A stretch of 30,705 bases of DNA from Candidatus Delongbacteria bacterium (GTDB taxonomy: Bacteria > UBA4055), in the NCBI GenBank assembly GCA_016937995.1, contig JAFGVM010000035.1, positions 1 through 30,705 of the forward strand, in the 5' to 3' direction. Of the stretch, positions 5,642 to 13,828 are shown in pieces (positions within the stretch are counted from its first letter, which is position 1; each line of letters opens with the position of its first letter). The position numbers were made by a program, and so were the translations under genes. Below the pieces are notes generated by a model. That model was not told the DNA's origin. It worked only from the letters and a program-made list of their open reading frames with translations, and ran no database searches.

Positions 5642-7225
5642 ATGGACAGGATCAAAGAAATAAAGAGAAGAAGAACTTTTGCAATTATAAGTCATCCTGA
5701 TGCAGGGAAGACGACACTAACAGAGAAATTATTGCTCTTCGGTGGAGCGATCAGAGTAGCGGGTGCTGTTAAATCGAATAAAATAAAAAAGACCGCAACA
5801 TCTGATTTTATGGAAATTGAAAGGCAGAGAGGTATCTCTGTTGCAACTTCTGTAATGGGTTTTGAATACGGTGATCACAAGATCAACATACTCGATACTC
5901 CGGGACACAAGGATTTCGCAGAGGATACTTTCAGAACTCTTACAGCTGCAGACAGTGTGATAGTTGTGATCGATGTTGCAAAAGGTGTCGAAGAACAGAC
6001 TGAAAGACTTGTTGAAGTTTGTAAAATGAGAAAGATCCCTATGATGTTCTTTATCAACAAGCTTGACAGACCGGGTAAAGATGCTTTTGAACTTCTTGAT
6101 GAGATAGAGCTTAAACTTTCCTGCAAAGTGACTCCGTTAAGCTGGCCTATAGGCATGGGGATTGACTTTAAAGGAGTTTACAATAAATATGAAGGTAAAC
6201 TTGACATTTTCGACAGAAATTCACAGGTTGTAAATGATGAAGGTGCCTCTATTTCAGTAGAATCTACTGATGATAAGATATTTGATGACAAACTCGGTGA
6301 TATTGCTGAAAAATTCAGGGGAGAGTACGAACTGATATCAGGAGTTTATGAAGAATTTGACCGGTCAGAATATCTTGATGGTAATATATGTCCGGTATTC
6401 TTTGGAAGTGCTTTGAATAATTTCGGTGTAAGGGACCTGTTAAACTGTTTTACGGATATTGCACCTCATCCTCAACCTGTTGAATCTGATATTAAAGAGA
6501 TCATTCCCGAAGATGAAAAATTTTCAGGTTTTGTATTCAAGATACACGCAAATATTGATCCAAATCACAGGTCGAGAATAGCTTTTGTTAAAATAGTCTC
6601 AGGTATGTTTGAAAGAAATAAAAACTATTATCATACAAAACTGGACAGGAATTTTAAGTTCAGTAACCCCACTTCATTTATGGCTTCAAAAAAAGAAATA
6701 GTTGAAGAAGCTTTTCCCGGTGATATCGTGGGTATTCCCGATACCGGGAACTTTAAGATTGGTGATACTTTGACAGAAGGAGAAAAATTCAATTTTACGG
6801 GAATCCCAAATTTTGCTCCTGAAACATTTCAGTATATCGAAAATGCTGATCCGCTTAAATCAAAACAGCTGAATAAAGGTATAGTTCAGCTCACCGATGA
6901 AGGAGTAGCTCAACTATTTATAAGAACTGCAAATAATAAAAAGATCATCGGTACTGTTGGGAATCTTCAGTTCGAGGTTATTAAATACAGACTGGAACAT
7001 GAGTATTCAGCTTTAAGCAGATTTGAACCTTTGTCTTTGTATCGGGCATGCTGGATCACTTGTGATGATCCTAAGAAGCTTAAAGAATTTAAGGATAAGA
7101 ATCATTTTTTCATTGCTGAGGATAAAAGAGGAAATCCGGTTTTCCTTGCTGAAACTTCCTGGAGTTTGCAGCGAGCTCAAGAGAAATTTCCGGATGTTAA
7201 ATTCCATTTTAAGTCAGAGTTTTAA
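5642..7225 (+). CDS. prfC: Peptide chain release factor 3 (RF3), translational GTPase
   Basis: RF3 is the class II release factor that uses GTP to recycle RF1/RF2 from the ribosome after termination. From ATG 5642 the product is 527 aa, matching E. coli RF3 (529). Motifs: G1 HPDAGKTT (18-25), switch I RQRGISVATS, G3 DTPGH (85-89), G4 NKLD (139-142), and SWPIGMGIDFKGVY typical of RF3. The C-terminal half carries the RF3-specific domains (FKIHANIDPNHRSRIAF, GIPDTGNFKIGDTLTEG). ATG 5642 has AAGGAAATC directly upstream and aligns with family N termini. The frame can be extended to TTG 5579, but that TTG is the promoter -35 element. Monocistronic, flanked by palindrome-rich gaps. Confidence 0.95.
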   Translation: MDRIKEIKRRRTFAIISHPDAGKTTLTEKLLLFGGAIRVAGAVKSNKIKKTATSDFMEIERQRGISVATSVMGFEYGDHKINILDTPGHKDFAEDTFRTLTAADSVIVVIDVAKGVEEQTERLVEVCKMRKIPMMFFINKLDRPGKDAFELLDEIELKLSCKVTPLSWPIGMGIDFKGVYNKYEGKLDIFDRNSQVVNDEGASISVESTDDKIFDDKLGDIAEKFRGEYELISGVYEEFDRSEYLDGNICPVFFGSALNNFGVRDLLNCFTDIAPHPQPVESDIKEIIPEDEKFSGFVFKIHANIDPNHRSRIAFVKIVSGMFERNKNYYHTKLDRNFKFSNPTSFMASKKEIVEEAFPGDIVGIPDTGNFKIGDTLTEGEKFNFTGIPNFAPETFQYIENADPLKSKQLNKGIVQLTDEGVAQLFIRTANNKKIIGTVGNLQFEVIKYRLEHEYSALSRFEPLSLYRACWITCDDPKKLKEFKDKNHFFIAEDKRGNPVFLAETSWSLQRAQEKFPDVKFHFKSEF

Positions 7226-7233
7226 ATTATAAC

Positions 7234-7321
7234 CTGCAGGGGCGTATCACAATACGCCCATTTACATATCCCATTAATATTAATGATCATTTAACGGGTG
7301 AATGATTATTCACCCCTGCAG
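7234..7321. repeat. Composite palindromic element (two hairpins inside CTGCAGGGG inverted ends)
   Basis: CTGCAGGGG (7234-7242) and CCCCTGCAG (7313-7321) are perfect inverted ends. Inside are hairpin GGGCGTAT-CACA-ATACGCCC (7240-7259) and hairpin GGGTGAAT-GATT-ATTCACCC (7296-7315). Each half has an 8-bp stem and 4-nt loop, the same design as 370-389, so the unit looks like two related hairpins arranged head to head. Confidence 0.6.
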
Positions 7322-7335
7322 CATGTTACTATATT

Positions 7336-7359
7336 AGCACTGGGTTTCAACCCGGTGCT
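7336..7359. repeat. Long hairpin with GGGTTTCAACCC core
   Basis: An 11-bp stem (7336-7346 with 7349-7359, including one T-G wobble) around a 2-nt TC loop. It is followed by ATTTGTTTTGT, so weak terminator activity for prfC is possible. The core matches the neighbouring 7378-7396 hairpin in inverted orientation. Confidence 0.5.
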
Positions 7360-7377
7360 ATTTGTTTTGTGTTAATC

Positions 7378-7396
7378 CCTGGGTTGAAACCCCAGG
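7378..7396. repeat. Hairpin CCTGGG/CCCAGG with TTGAAAC loop
   Basis: Stem 7378-7383 with 7391-7396, loop TTGAAAC. The GGGTTGAAACCC core is the reverse complement of the core at 7341-7353, so the two hairpins probably derive from one dispersed repeat. Confidence 0.45.
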
Positions 7397-7503
7397 TTAT
7401 GTACAGGTCACTCCGCTGGGGTTATTCAAATAATTTTATATTTTGTTAAAATTACAAATTTAACTTACCTTTCCAACGAATTGCTGTAATAACAAGGAAT
7501 TAA

Positions 7504-9444
7504 ATGATTAATGTTTCTAACATATCTCTAAGTTTTGCGGATAAGGTCATTTTCAAAGATGTTAATATTTTCATCAAGGAAAAGAGCAGGATCGGTATTG
7601 TCGGGATCAACGGTTCCGGGAAAACGACTTTTCTTAGGTCTATTCTGGATGAAGTATACCTGGACAAAGGTAAAATTGAGATAAATCCAAAATTCTCAAT
7701 TGCATATCTTTCCCAGGAATCAGTGGATATGCCGGATGTTAATATTATCGTGTTCCTTAGAGATGTTACGGGAGTTTCTGTCGTTGAGAAAAGAATGAAA
7801 GAGCTGGAAAAACAGTTCGCATACATGGACCATGAATCACAGGAATACAATCAGGCATTGAAGGAATACGAAGATGAGACACATAAATTTGATGTTCTTG
7901 AAGGTTATTCCTTTGACCATCTAGCTAAAAGAGTTTTAAAAGGTCTCGGTTTTAAAGAAAGTGATTTTGAAAAAAAATGTACGGAGTTCTCAGGAGGATG
8001 GAAAGTCAGAATAAATCTTGCTTCAGTTCTTCTTCAAAAACCTGATATAATGTTACTTGACGAACCTACGAACCACCTGGACTCAGAAAGTATGGAATGG
8101 CTGGAGAATTACCTTAAGGATTATCAGGGAACGATCCTGACTATTTCACATGATAGAAGATTTTTAGATAAAACAGTGAAAAAGATAATTGAATTCGATA
8201 AAGGCAAACTATACACATACTCGGGAAATTATTCCTCATATGAAAAAGAGAAGCAGAGAAGAAAAGAAGCATTGTTAAAAGAATATGAGGCACAACAGTC
8301 AGAGATAAAAAGAATAAGGGAATTTATTGAAAGGTTCAGGTCAAAAGCTTCAAAAGCTCCTCAGGTCCAAAGCAGGATCAAAATGCTTGAGAAGTTCGAT
8401 CTTATCGAGCTCGAAAGAGATAATAGAAAGATAAAGATCAGTTTTCCTGAAACTACAAAGAGCGGTAACGAAGTACTTAAACTTAAAAATATATCAAAAT
8501 CCTACGGTTCGAATCAGGTGTTCTCTAATGTTAATTTCACTGTGTTCAGAGGTGACAGGTCTGCTGTTGTAGGTCACAATGGAGCAGGTAAGTCCACATT
8601 GTTCAGATTGCTTAGCAGGGTAGAAAAGCCAACTTCAGGTGAACTGATCCATGGACTGAATGTTGAACCTGCATATTTTTCTCAGGAGAACAGTGAAAAT
8701 CTTTCAAGTGAAAATACTGTTTTTGAAGAAGTGATCAATTGCGGTTCGGGTGAAACAGAAGCCAGACTTAGAACTATTCTGGGAACATTTTTATTTTCGG
8801 GAAATGATGTATTTAAAAGTGTTTCAGTTCTCTCAGGTGGTGAAAAGTCCAGACTGGCACTGCTTAAGATACTTTTGCAAAAGAGCAATCTTCTTATTCT
8901 CGATGAGCCAACAAACCATCTTGATAATATCACAAAAGATATTTTTCAACAGGCACTTCTAAAATATGATGGAACGATCATTATAGTATCACATGACAGA
9001 TACTTTCTTGATAAGCTGGTTGAAAAGGTTTATGAGATCAAGGATGGAAAATTAAATATTTTCGAAGGCAACTACAGCTACTATATCGATAAAAGAGCTG
9101 AGCTGGAGGATTTAGAAAAGTCAAATGTCGAAGAGGAAGAACCTGAATCAACGGGTTATAAGTCAAAAGACCAGAAGAGAATAGAGGCGGAAAAAAGAAA
9201 CGCACAATACAAGGAAACTAAAGTTTACAAAGATAAATTGTCAAAAGTTGAGAAAGAAATTGAGAAACTCGAGCTTAGAAAAACCGAGATCGAAGGAATA
9301 TTGTCTTCTCAGGAATATACAGAAATGGAGAGGACAATAGAGTTAAGTAAAGAGATAGGGCAGATAGAAGTGGACCTGTCTTACAAAATGATGGAATGGG
9401 AAGATCTGAATGAGAAGTTGGATGCGATTGAGAATAGTGATTAG
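7504..9444 (+). CDS. ABC-F family ATPase (ribosome-associated, YheS/Uup-like)
   Basis: Tandem ABC protein of 646 aa without membrane segments, the ABC-F layout. Domain 1: Walker A GINGSGKT (34-41), signature FSGGWK (162-167), Walker B LLDEP (184-188). A charged inter-domain linker (about 230-322) corresponds to the P-site-tRNA interaction region. Domain 2: Walker A GHNGAGKS (357-364), signature LSGGEK (443-448), Walker B LILDEP (464-469). A basic/acidic coiled coil occupies about 555-640. ABC-F proteins bind the ribosomal E site and rescue or tune elongation; some give antibiotic resistance. The FSGGW first signature is reminiscent of the YheS subgroup, but the subgroup cannot be fixed by reading. 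Start supported by AAGGAA before ATG 7504. Confidence 0.9.
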   Translation: MINVSNISLSFADKVIFKDVNIFIKEKSRIGIVGINGSGKTTFLRSILDEVYLDKGKIEINPKFSIAYLSQESVDMPDVNIIVFLRDVTGVSVVEKRMKELEKQFAYMDHESQEYNQALKEYEDETHKFDVLEGYSFDHLAKRVLKGLGFKESDFEKKCTEFSGGWKVRINLASVLLQKPDIMLLDEPTNHLDSESMEWLENYLKDYQGTILTISHDRRFLDKTVKKIIEFDKGKLYTYSGNYSSYEKEKQRRKEALLKEYEAQQSEIKRIREFIERFRSKASKAPQVQSRIKMLEKFDLIELERDNRKIKISFPETTKSGNEVLKLKNISKSYGSNQVFSNVNFTVFRGDRSAVVGHNGAGKSTLFRLLSRVEKPTSGELIHGLNVEPAYFSQENSENLSSENTVFEEVINCGSGETEARLRTILGTFLFSGNDVFKSVSVLSGGEKSRLALLKILLQKSNLLILDEPTNHLDNITKDIFQQALLKYDGTIIIVSHDRYFLDKLVEKVYEIKDGKLNIFEGNYSYYIDKRAELEDLEKSNVEEEEPESTGYKSKDQKRIEAEKRNAQYKETKVYKDKLSKVEKEIEKLELRKTEIEGILSSQEYTEMERTIELSKEIGQIEVDLSYKMMEWEDLNEKLDAIENSD

Positions 9445-9497
9445 TGATTAGTAGGTGTTGTCCTTGCGACTAACCAATTAACAAAATATCCAATATC

Positions 9498-9529
9498 TCC
9501 CGATAAATCGGGACAGTCACGGAATGTCC
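9498..9529. repeat. Two small overlapping inverted repeats in the ABC-F/EamA gap
   Basis: TCCCGAT-AA-ATCGGGA (9498-9513), and GGACA (9511-9515) paired with TGTCC (9525-9529). Part of the 205-bp spacer 9445-9649, which otherwise contains the 29-bp repeat unit at 9573-9601 and no gene. Confidence 0.35.
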
Positions 9530-9572
9530 AATAACGAAGTAAGGGTATAATTTATTACACCCACAAAAAGAA

Positions 9573-9601
9573 TGGATCCCCGGATCAAATCCGGGAATGA
9601 C
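9573..9601 (+). repeat. 29-bp dispersed repeat unit, copy 1
   Basis: Unit starting TGGATCCCCGGATCAAATCC and ending GGGAATGAC, with an internal CCCGGAT/ATCCGGG hairpin. Two further copies in opposite orientations lie at 30212-30240 and 30252-30280. Such TGGAT...AATGAC units are common intergenic palindromes in many bacterial genomes. Confidence 0.6.
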
Positions 9602-9616
9602 ACAAAATAATATAGC

Positions 9617-9641
9617 CTTAGTGCCTTTGTGGCTCTGTGAG
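9617..9641 (+). repeat. Degenerate copy of a CTTAGTGTCTTTGTG-type repeat
   Basis: Contains CTTAGTGCCTTTGTGG and CTCTGTGAG, close to the reverse complement of 30173-30198. It directly precedes the EamA start codon, so the ribosome binding site of that gene (GAGAG) derives from repeat sequence. Confidence 0.4.
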
Positions 9642-9649
9642 AGAGTATT

Positions 9650-10534
9650 ATGAAAGATCAAAAGAGGGCATATATTTTCGCATTGATAGCGGTATTCTTC
9701 TGGTCAACTGTTGCAGTAGCTTTCAAGCTTACTTTAGCAGCTTTGCATCATGATCAGATTCAGATGCTGTTCCTGGCATCAGTATCATCATTGTTCATAC
9801 TTTTCACAGCAATAATTTTTCAGAAGAAATTACACTTGTTTAAAAGCTTAACTTTTAAAGATTACTTGTTCTCAGCTTTCCTGGGATCTCTTAATCCGTT
9901 CTTCTATTATCTGATACTTTTTAAAGCATACGACCTTTTACCTGCCCAGGAGGCACAACCTCTGAACTTTACATGGTCAATTATGCTTGTATTACTATCG
10001 ATACCGATACTTAAGCAAAAGATATCATGGAAAAGTTTTGCTGCTATATTGATAAGCTTCTTCGGAGTATATGTAATTTCGTCTCATGGAGATATTACAA
10101 GTTTCAAGTTCAGTAATCCGTTAGGAGTTGCTTTAGCTTTAAGCACAGCGACTATCTGGGCATTGTTCTGGATATACAATGCTAAAGATGACAAGGATGA
10201 AGCTGTCAGACTTTTTTTGAATTTTCTTTTCGGAAGTGTGTATATAACGGTAACAGTTCTGATATTCTCTGATATTTCAAGTATATCTTTCAAAGGATTG
10301 ATCGGAGGAACATATATCGGTTTCTTTGAAATGGGATTAACATTCCTTCTCTGGTCTAAAGCCCTTAAACTTTCTGTCACTACTGCTAAAGTCAGCAATT
10401 TAATATTCCTCGCACCATTTTTATCTTTAGTTCTTATTCACTTCATTGTTCCGAATGAAGATGTGTTATTGTCAACTTTCGTCGGATTGATCTTTATCGT
10501 AGCAGGAATTTTACTGCAGAGAAAGCTGAAATAA
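9650..10534 (+). CDS. EamA/DMT-superfamily transporter
   Basis: Protein of 294 aa with about ten hydrophobic helices in two homologous halves (roughly residues 7-137 and 150-290), the EamA drug/metabolite transporter layout. The opening YIFALIAVFFWSTVAVAFK is the family hallmark: a small residue-rich first helix with FWS/T. The second half begins after a short hydrophilic loop near KFSNPLGVALALSTATIWALFW, the repeated version of the same motif. Family members export or import small metabolites such as amino acids or nucleotide precursors; the substrate cannot be read from sequence. The only ribosome-binding-like signal is GAGAG before ATG 9650, inside repeat sequence, so expression may be weak. 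Confidence 0.85.
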   Translation: MKDQKRAYIFALIAVFFWSTVAVAFKLTLAALHHDQIQMLFLASVSSLFILFTAIIFQKKLHLFKSLTFKDYLFSAFLGSLNPFFYYLILFKAYDLLPAQEAQPLNFTWSIMLVLLSIPILKQKISWKSFAAILISFFGVYVISSHGDITSFKFSNPLGVALALSTATIWALFWIYNAKDDKDEAVRLFLNFLFGSVYITVTVLIFSDISSISFKGLIGGTYIGFFEMGLTFLLWSKALKLSVTTAKVSNLIFLAPFLSLVLIHFIVPNEDVLLSTFVGLIFIVAGILLQRKLK

Positions 10535-10590
10535 AATTAAACTGAAATATTGCAAAAATACTATACTTAGTAAAATAATTTATTTATATC

Positions 10591-10619
10591 TTGACAAATC
10601 CTGTCCGATCAGTTATATT
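10591..10619 (+). promoter_or_regulatory. Strong sigma-70-like promoter of the T9SS cargo/lipoprotein operon
   Basis: Perfect TTGACA (10591-10596), 17-nt spacer, TATATT (10614-10619). Expected start near 10626, giving a leader of about 40 nt before ATG 10665. The best promoter match in the window. Confidence 0.75.
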
Positions 10620-10664
10620 GAAAATATCAGATTTGCTATTAAGTCAATCAAAATGGGAAATATT

Positions 10665-13600
10665 ATGAAAAAGTTAATGTTTTTACTGTTTGCATTTACA
10701 ATTTTTTATCTGCAAGCAAGAACAGCTTATGAGAATCAGAAAACTTGGGATAACGATTTTTCAAGTGATATTACCAAGACCATAATTCCACAACCTCAAA
10801 ACAGAGTTCATAGAGCAGGTCTGTTGTGGCTGAACACTACAAATATGGGTTATTTAGGCAATCCTGACACTTATGACGACCCATGTACTGGACAAGTAGC
10901 TGAATCGGGTGAGATGCCCGGTGGGAGCGGGATGGACTTTATTTTTGTCAGTGGATTGATGTTCGGTGGATATAATGATTCTGAAGTTGTGAATGTTAAT
11001 GGCACCGATGCTACTGTTTTTGAAGGTCCCTATGTTACAACAGCTTACGAAGGTTGGTCCGGAAATCCTATGCCAAAAGAAATGTGGCCTGTAATGTTCG
11101 ATGCCGATGAAAGCGGATCTATTCTGGGAAGAATGAATGAAACATCCAACGTAGAAGGAAAGCTGAATTGTCTATTTGAAGAAGTATATAATCCTTCAGC
11201 GACAGCTGAGGAACAGTTCAGTACAATGTTTACGGATAAGTTCGTATTGAGAACACCTTATACTGGTATGGATGAGTATGACAACAGAGAGCACATACCA
11301 TTAGGGATCGAAGTAAAACAGAAAACTTATTCTTGGTCGTATGAATTTGCTCAAAAATTCATAATTGTTGATTATACGATCTATAACAGGCATCCCGGTG
11401 GTAAAGATATTTTTGATTTCTTCATGGGTCTCTATATGGACTGTGATATCGGACCGATAGGAGGAGATATAACTTATAATCATGCAGATGATCTGGGAGG
11501 ATTTATTCAGAAATGGGACGGTTATATAGATCCTGCGTCAGGTGAACAAAAAACAATGGACCTTAATCTTGCATGGGCTGCCGATAATGACGGCAGAAGT
11601 TATACAGGTACAAATTTTTATTCAGCGACGGGAGAGCCAGGAGCCGGATCTGTTCTGGATGGTGCTACAGGAGTGGTAGCGGTAAAAGTCCTCAGGAATC
11701 CTAGTCCTAATATGAGATATGCTTATAATATGTATATAGCATCATCAAATGATGAAGCACAGGACTGGAGTCCTCACTGGAAAACAGGCTTACATTCAGA
11801 CTGGAATTATGACCTTACACCTGAGCAATTAGGTTATGATGATTATAATCAGGACGGTCTAACAAATGGAGGTGGTCAACCTTTAGCGGGAGGTAGAGTA
11901 GAAGGCAGACCTGCTGGTGATAAAGGTAAATATATGGTCATGTCAAATGATGAATTTGATTACAATCAGTATGATATAATTTCAGTTGACAACGGCACAT
12001 ACAGTGATCCTGAATATATGATAGGTTCACCATATGCGCAGGCTGAAAAATGGCAGGAATGGCTTGATCCAACAGAACCATTACCTTCTCCTGCTGATGT
12101 GCATGATGGTGGTTTGGATGATAGAAATGATATAGCTAACGGTGCAGATACAAAAGCTATTCTATCTTTTGGACCTTTAGGAACTCAGAGACAGGTAAAT
12201 ATAGCAGTTGATACAGATGATAATGGTGTAATGGATGACTTTATCAACAATAAATCAGTATGGGAATTCGCTTATGGAGATTCCATCAAACTGACACTGG
12301 CATTCATTGCTGGCGAGAATTTTCACACTTCACTTCAGCAGGACCCAACATACTCAGATCCTGCAGCCAGATTTCCTGTTGACGGACTGGACCCTTCGCT
12401 TTTTGATAAAGGATGGTATGATGTGCTGAACAATGTTATCTGGTGCGAGAGGATGTATGATATTCCTATGTTCGATACTCCTGTAGAAAAATATGGAGAA
12501 AAAAAAGGAGACGGATGGTATGGAGAGGATATCGGAGTTGACGGAATATTTGCAGGTACAGGGATCACTGAATGCTGGTGGACTGATCCTGCGTCAGGTT
12601 ATGCAGGACCTGACGAAGGTGAAAGTAATTTCGAACTGGATAATTTTACAAGTCCGATAACAGATATTTATGGACATAATGCAACAGGTGAAGATAATCT
12701 GTTACCGTTCGGAAGAGAAATTGGTGATTTCGATTTTGGTCATACAAACGATTATGGATGCATGGTATTATATGACAATTTTATAGATCCATATCCGGGT
12801 ATTGCACCCGGGCAATTGGTAAGATACGGTTTTGACAACGGAAGGCTTGATCCAGGAGACGGTGTACCTGATTTTACAGGACCACCACCACCACCTTCAC
12901 CAAAAATAGAAGTTAGATTTGAAGAAAATGATGTAATAGTTGAATGGAATTCAGTTGAATTTTATACTATGGAGGATGAAACTGAAGCATATTCAGGACC
13001 CGAATTATTCATTGATCCATTCACTAGAGAAAAAGATTTCGAATCCTACACAGTGAAAATATCTCCAAATTCAAATGCAAATAATTTTATTGATCTCTTA
13101 ACAGTAGACAATATAAATTATGCTTATCAGAATGTTGCTGACCTGGGAGATTATCTGGATAAACCGATCCATCCTGATTCTATTGCAGCACATCCTGAAA
13201 ATTATCCTGCTTTAATAACTGAATCAGGTAAAATATGGGAGCTTGTTCCGTTCGGTGACAATAAGGACATAGTAGCAAATCATTCAGTTAATGATATTTT
13301 TGAATATACTGTGACACCTGCTGTCGTTACTATAAACGAAGGAACTCCTGCTGAAGAAACAGTAAATTATCATCAGTATGGTTTAAGGCTTTTCAACAAG
13401 TATCTTGAAAATGCATCGTATATCTCTGTTGTTTCAACAGATTTTGGAGATCCAAGAGCAGGTATACCTGCCAATACTTCGAGTATATATACAAATATGA
13501 AAAAGATCGGAGGTGTTGAAGATGAAGAAACTGTTATACCAGGAGTTACGAAACTTTATCAAAACTATCCGAATCCTTTTAACCCTGATACAAAAATAAA

Positions 13601-13805
13601 TTTCATATTAGGAAAAGCAGGTAATGTGAAACTTAACATTTATAATGTTTCAGGTCAGCTGATCGAAAAGCTGATCGATGAAGATCTTGACAGTGGATAT
13701 CACAGTAAAATATTCAAAGCTGATAAACTGAACAGCGGTATTTACTACTATACTTTACAAGCTGATAATAAAAAGATCACAAAGAAGATGGTTTTAGTTA
13801 AATAA
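10665..13805 (+). CDS. Large secreted protein with T9SS type A C-terminal sorting domain
   Basis: From ATG 10665 the product is 1046 aa. It has a signal peptide (MKKLMFLLFAFTIFYLQA), a long aromatic- and Asp/Gly-rich body, a proline run GPPPPPSPK (about 738-746) leading into a fibronectin-III-like module, and a sorting domain from about residue 963. The sorting domain shows NYPNPFNPDTKI, LNIYNVSGQLI, SGIYYYTL and a KKMVLVK end. The sorting domain targets cargo through the outer membrane by type IX secretion. The body resembles large uncharacterised FCB secreted proteins; no enzyme motif was recognised. ATG 10653 would add MGNI, but GGGAAA just after it probably serves as the ribosome binding site for 10665. 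It is co-transcribed with the lipoprotein gene 23 bp downstream. Confidence 0.8.
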   Translation: MKKLMFLLFAFTIFYLQARTAYENQKTWDNDFSSDITKTIIPQPQNRVHRAGLLWLNTTNMGYLGNPDTYDDPCTGQVAESGEMPGGSGMDFIFVSGLMFGGYNDSEVVNVNGTDATVFEGPYVTTAYEGWSGNPMPKEMWPVMFDADESGSILGRMNETSNVEGKLNCLFEEVYNPSATAEEQFSTMFTDKFVLRTPYTGMDEYDNREHIPLGIEVKQKTYSWSYEFAQKFIIVDYTIYNRHPGGKDIFDFFMGLYMDCDIGPIGGDITYNHADDLGGFIQKWDGYIDPASGEQKTMDLNLAWAADNDGRSYTGTNFYSATGEPGAGSVLDGATGVVAVKVLRNPSPNMRYAYNMYIASSNDEAQDWSPHWKTGLHSDWNYDLTPEQLGYDDYNQDGLTNGGGQPLAGGRVEGRPAGDKGKYMVMSNDEFDYNQYDIISVDNGTYSDPEYMIGSPYAQAEKWQEWLDPTEPLPSPADVHDGGLDDRNDIANGADTKAILSFGPLGTQRQVNIAVDTDDNGVMDDFINNKSVWEFAYGDSIKLTLAFIAGENFHTSLQQDPTYSDPAARFPVDGLDPSLFDKGWYDVLNNVIWCERMYDIPMFDTPVEKYGEKKGDGWYGEDIGVDGIFAGTGITECWWTDPASGYAGPDEGESNFELDNFTSPITDIYGHNATGEDNLLPFGREIGDFDFGHTNDYGCMVLYDNFIDPYPGIAPGQLVRYGFDNGRLDPGDGVPDFTGPPPPPSPKIEVRFEENDVIVEWNSVEFYTMEDETEAYSGPELFIDPFTREKDFESYTVKISPNSNANNFIDLLTVDNINYAYQNVADLGDYLDKPIHPDSIAAHPENYPALITESGKIWELVPFGDNKDIVANHSVNDIFEYTVTPAVVTINEGTPAEETVNYHQYGLRLFNKYLENASYISVVSTDFGDPRAGIPANTSSIYTNMKKIGGVEDEETVIPGVTKLYQNYPNPFNPDTKINFILGKAGNVKLNIYNVSGQLIEKLIDEDLDSGYHSKIFKADKLNSGIYYYTLQADNKKITKKMVLVK

Positions 13806-13828
13806 TAAATTCGGATATGGAGAAAATT

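Larger units (their letters stand above)
7226..7503. other. 278-bp intergenic region with clustered palindromes
   Basis: No gene. Four hairpins occupy 7234-7396, described separately. The remaining part (7397-7503) is AT-rich. ATG 7504 is preceded by AAGGAA. No clear -35/-10 pair was found for the ABC-F gene. Confidence 0.55.

Noticed and set aside
7234-7396. CRISPR array
   Set aside because: The palindromes differ in sequence and spacing, there are no regular spacers and no cas genes.
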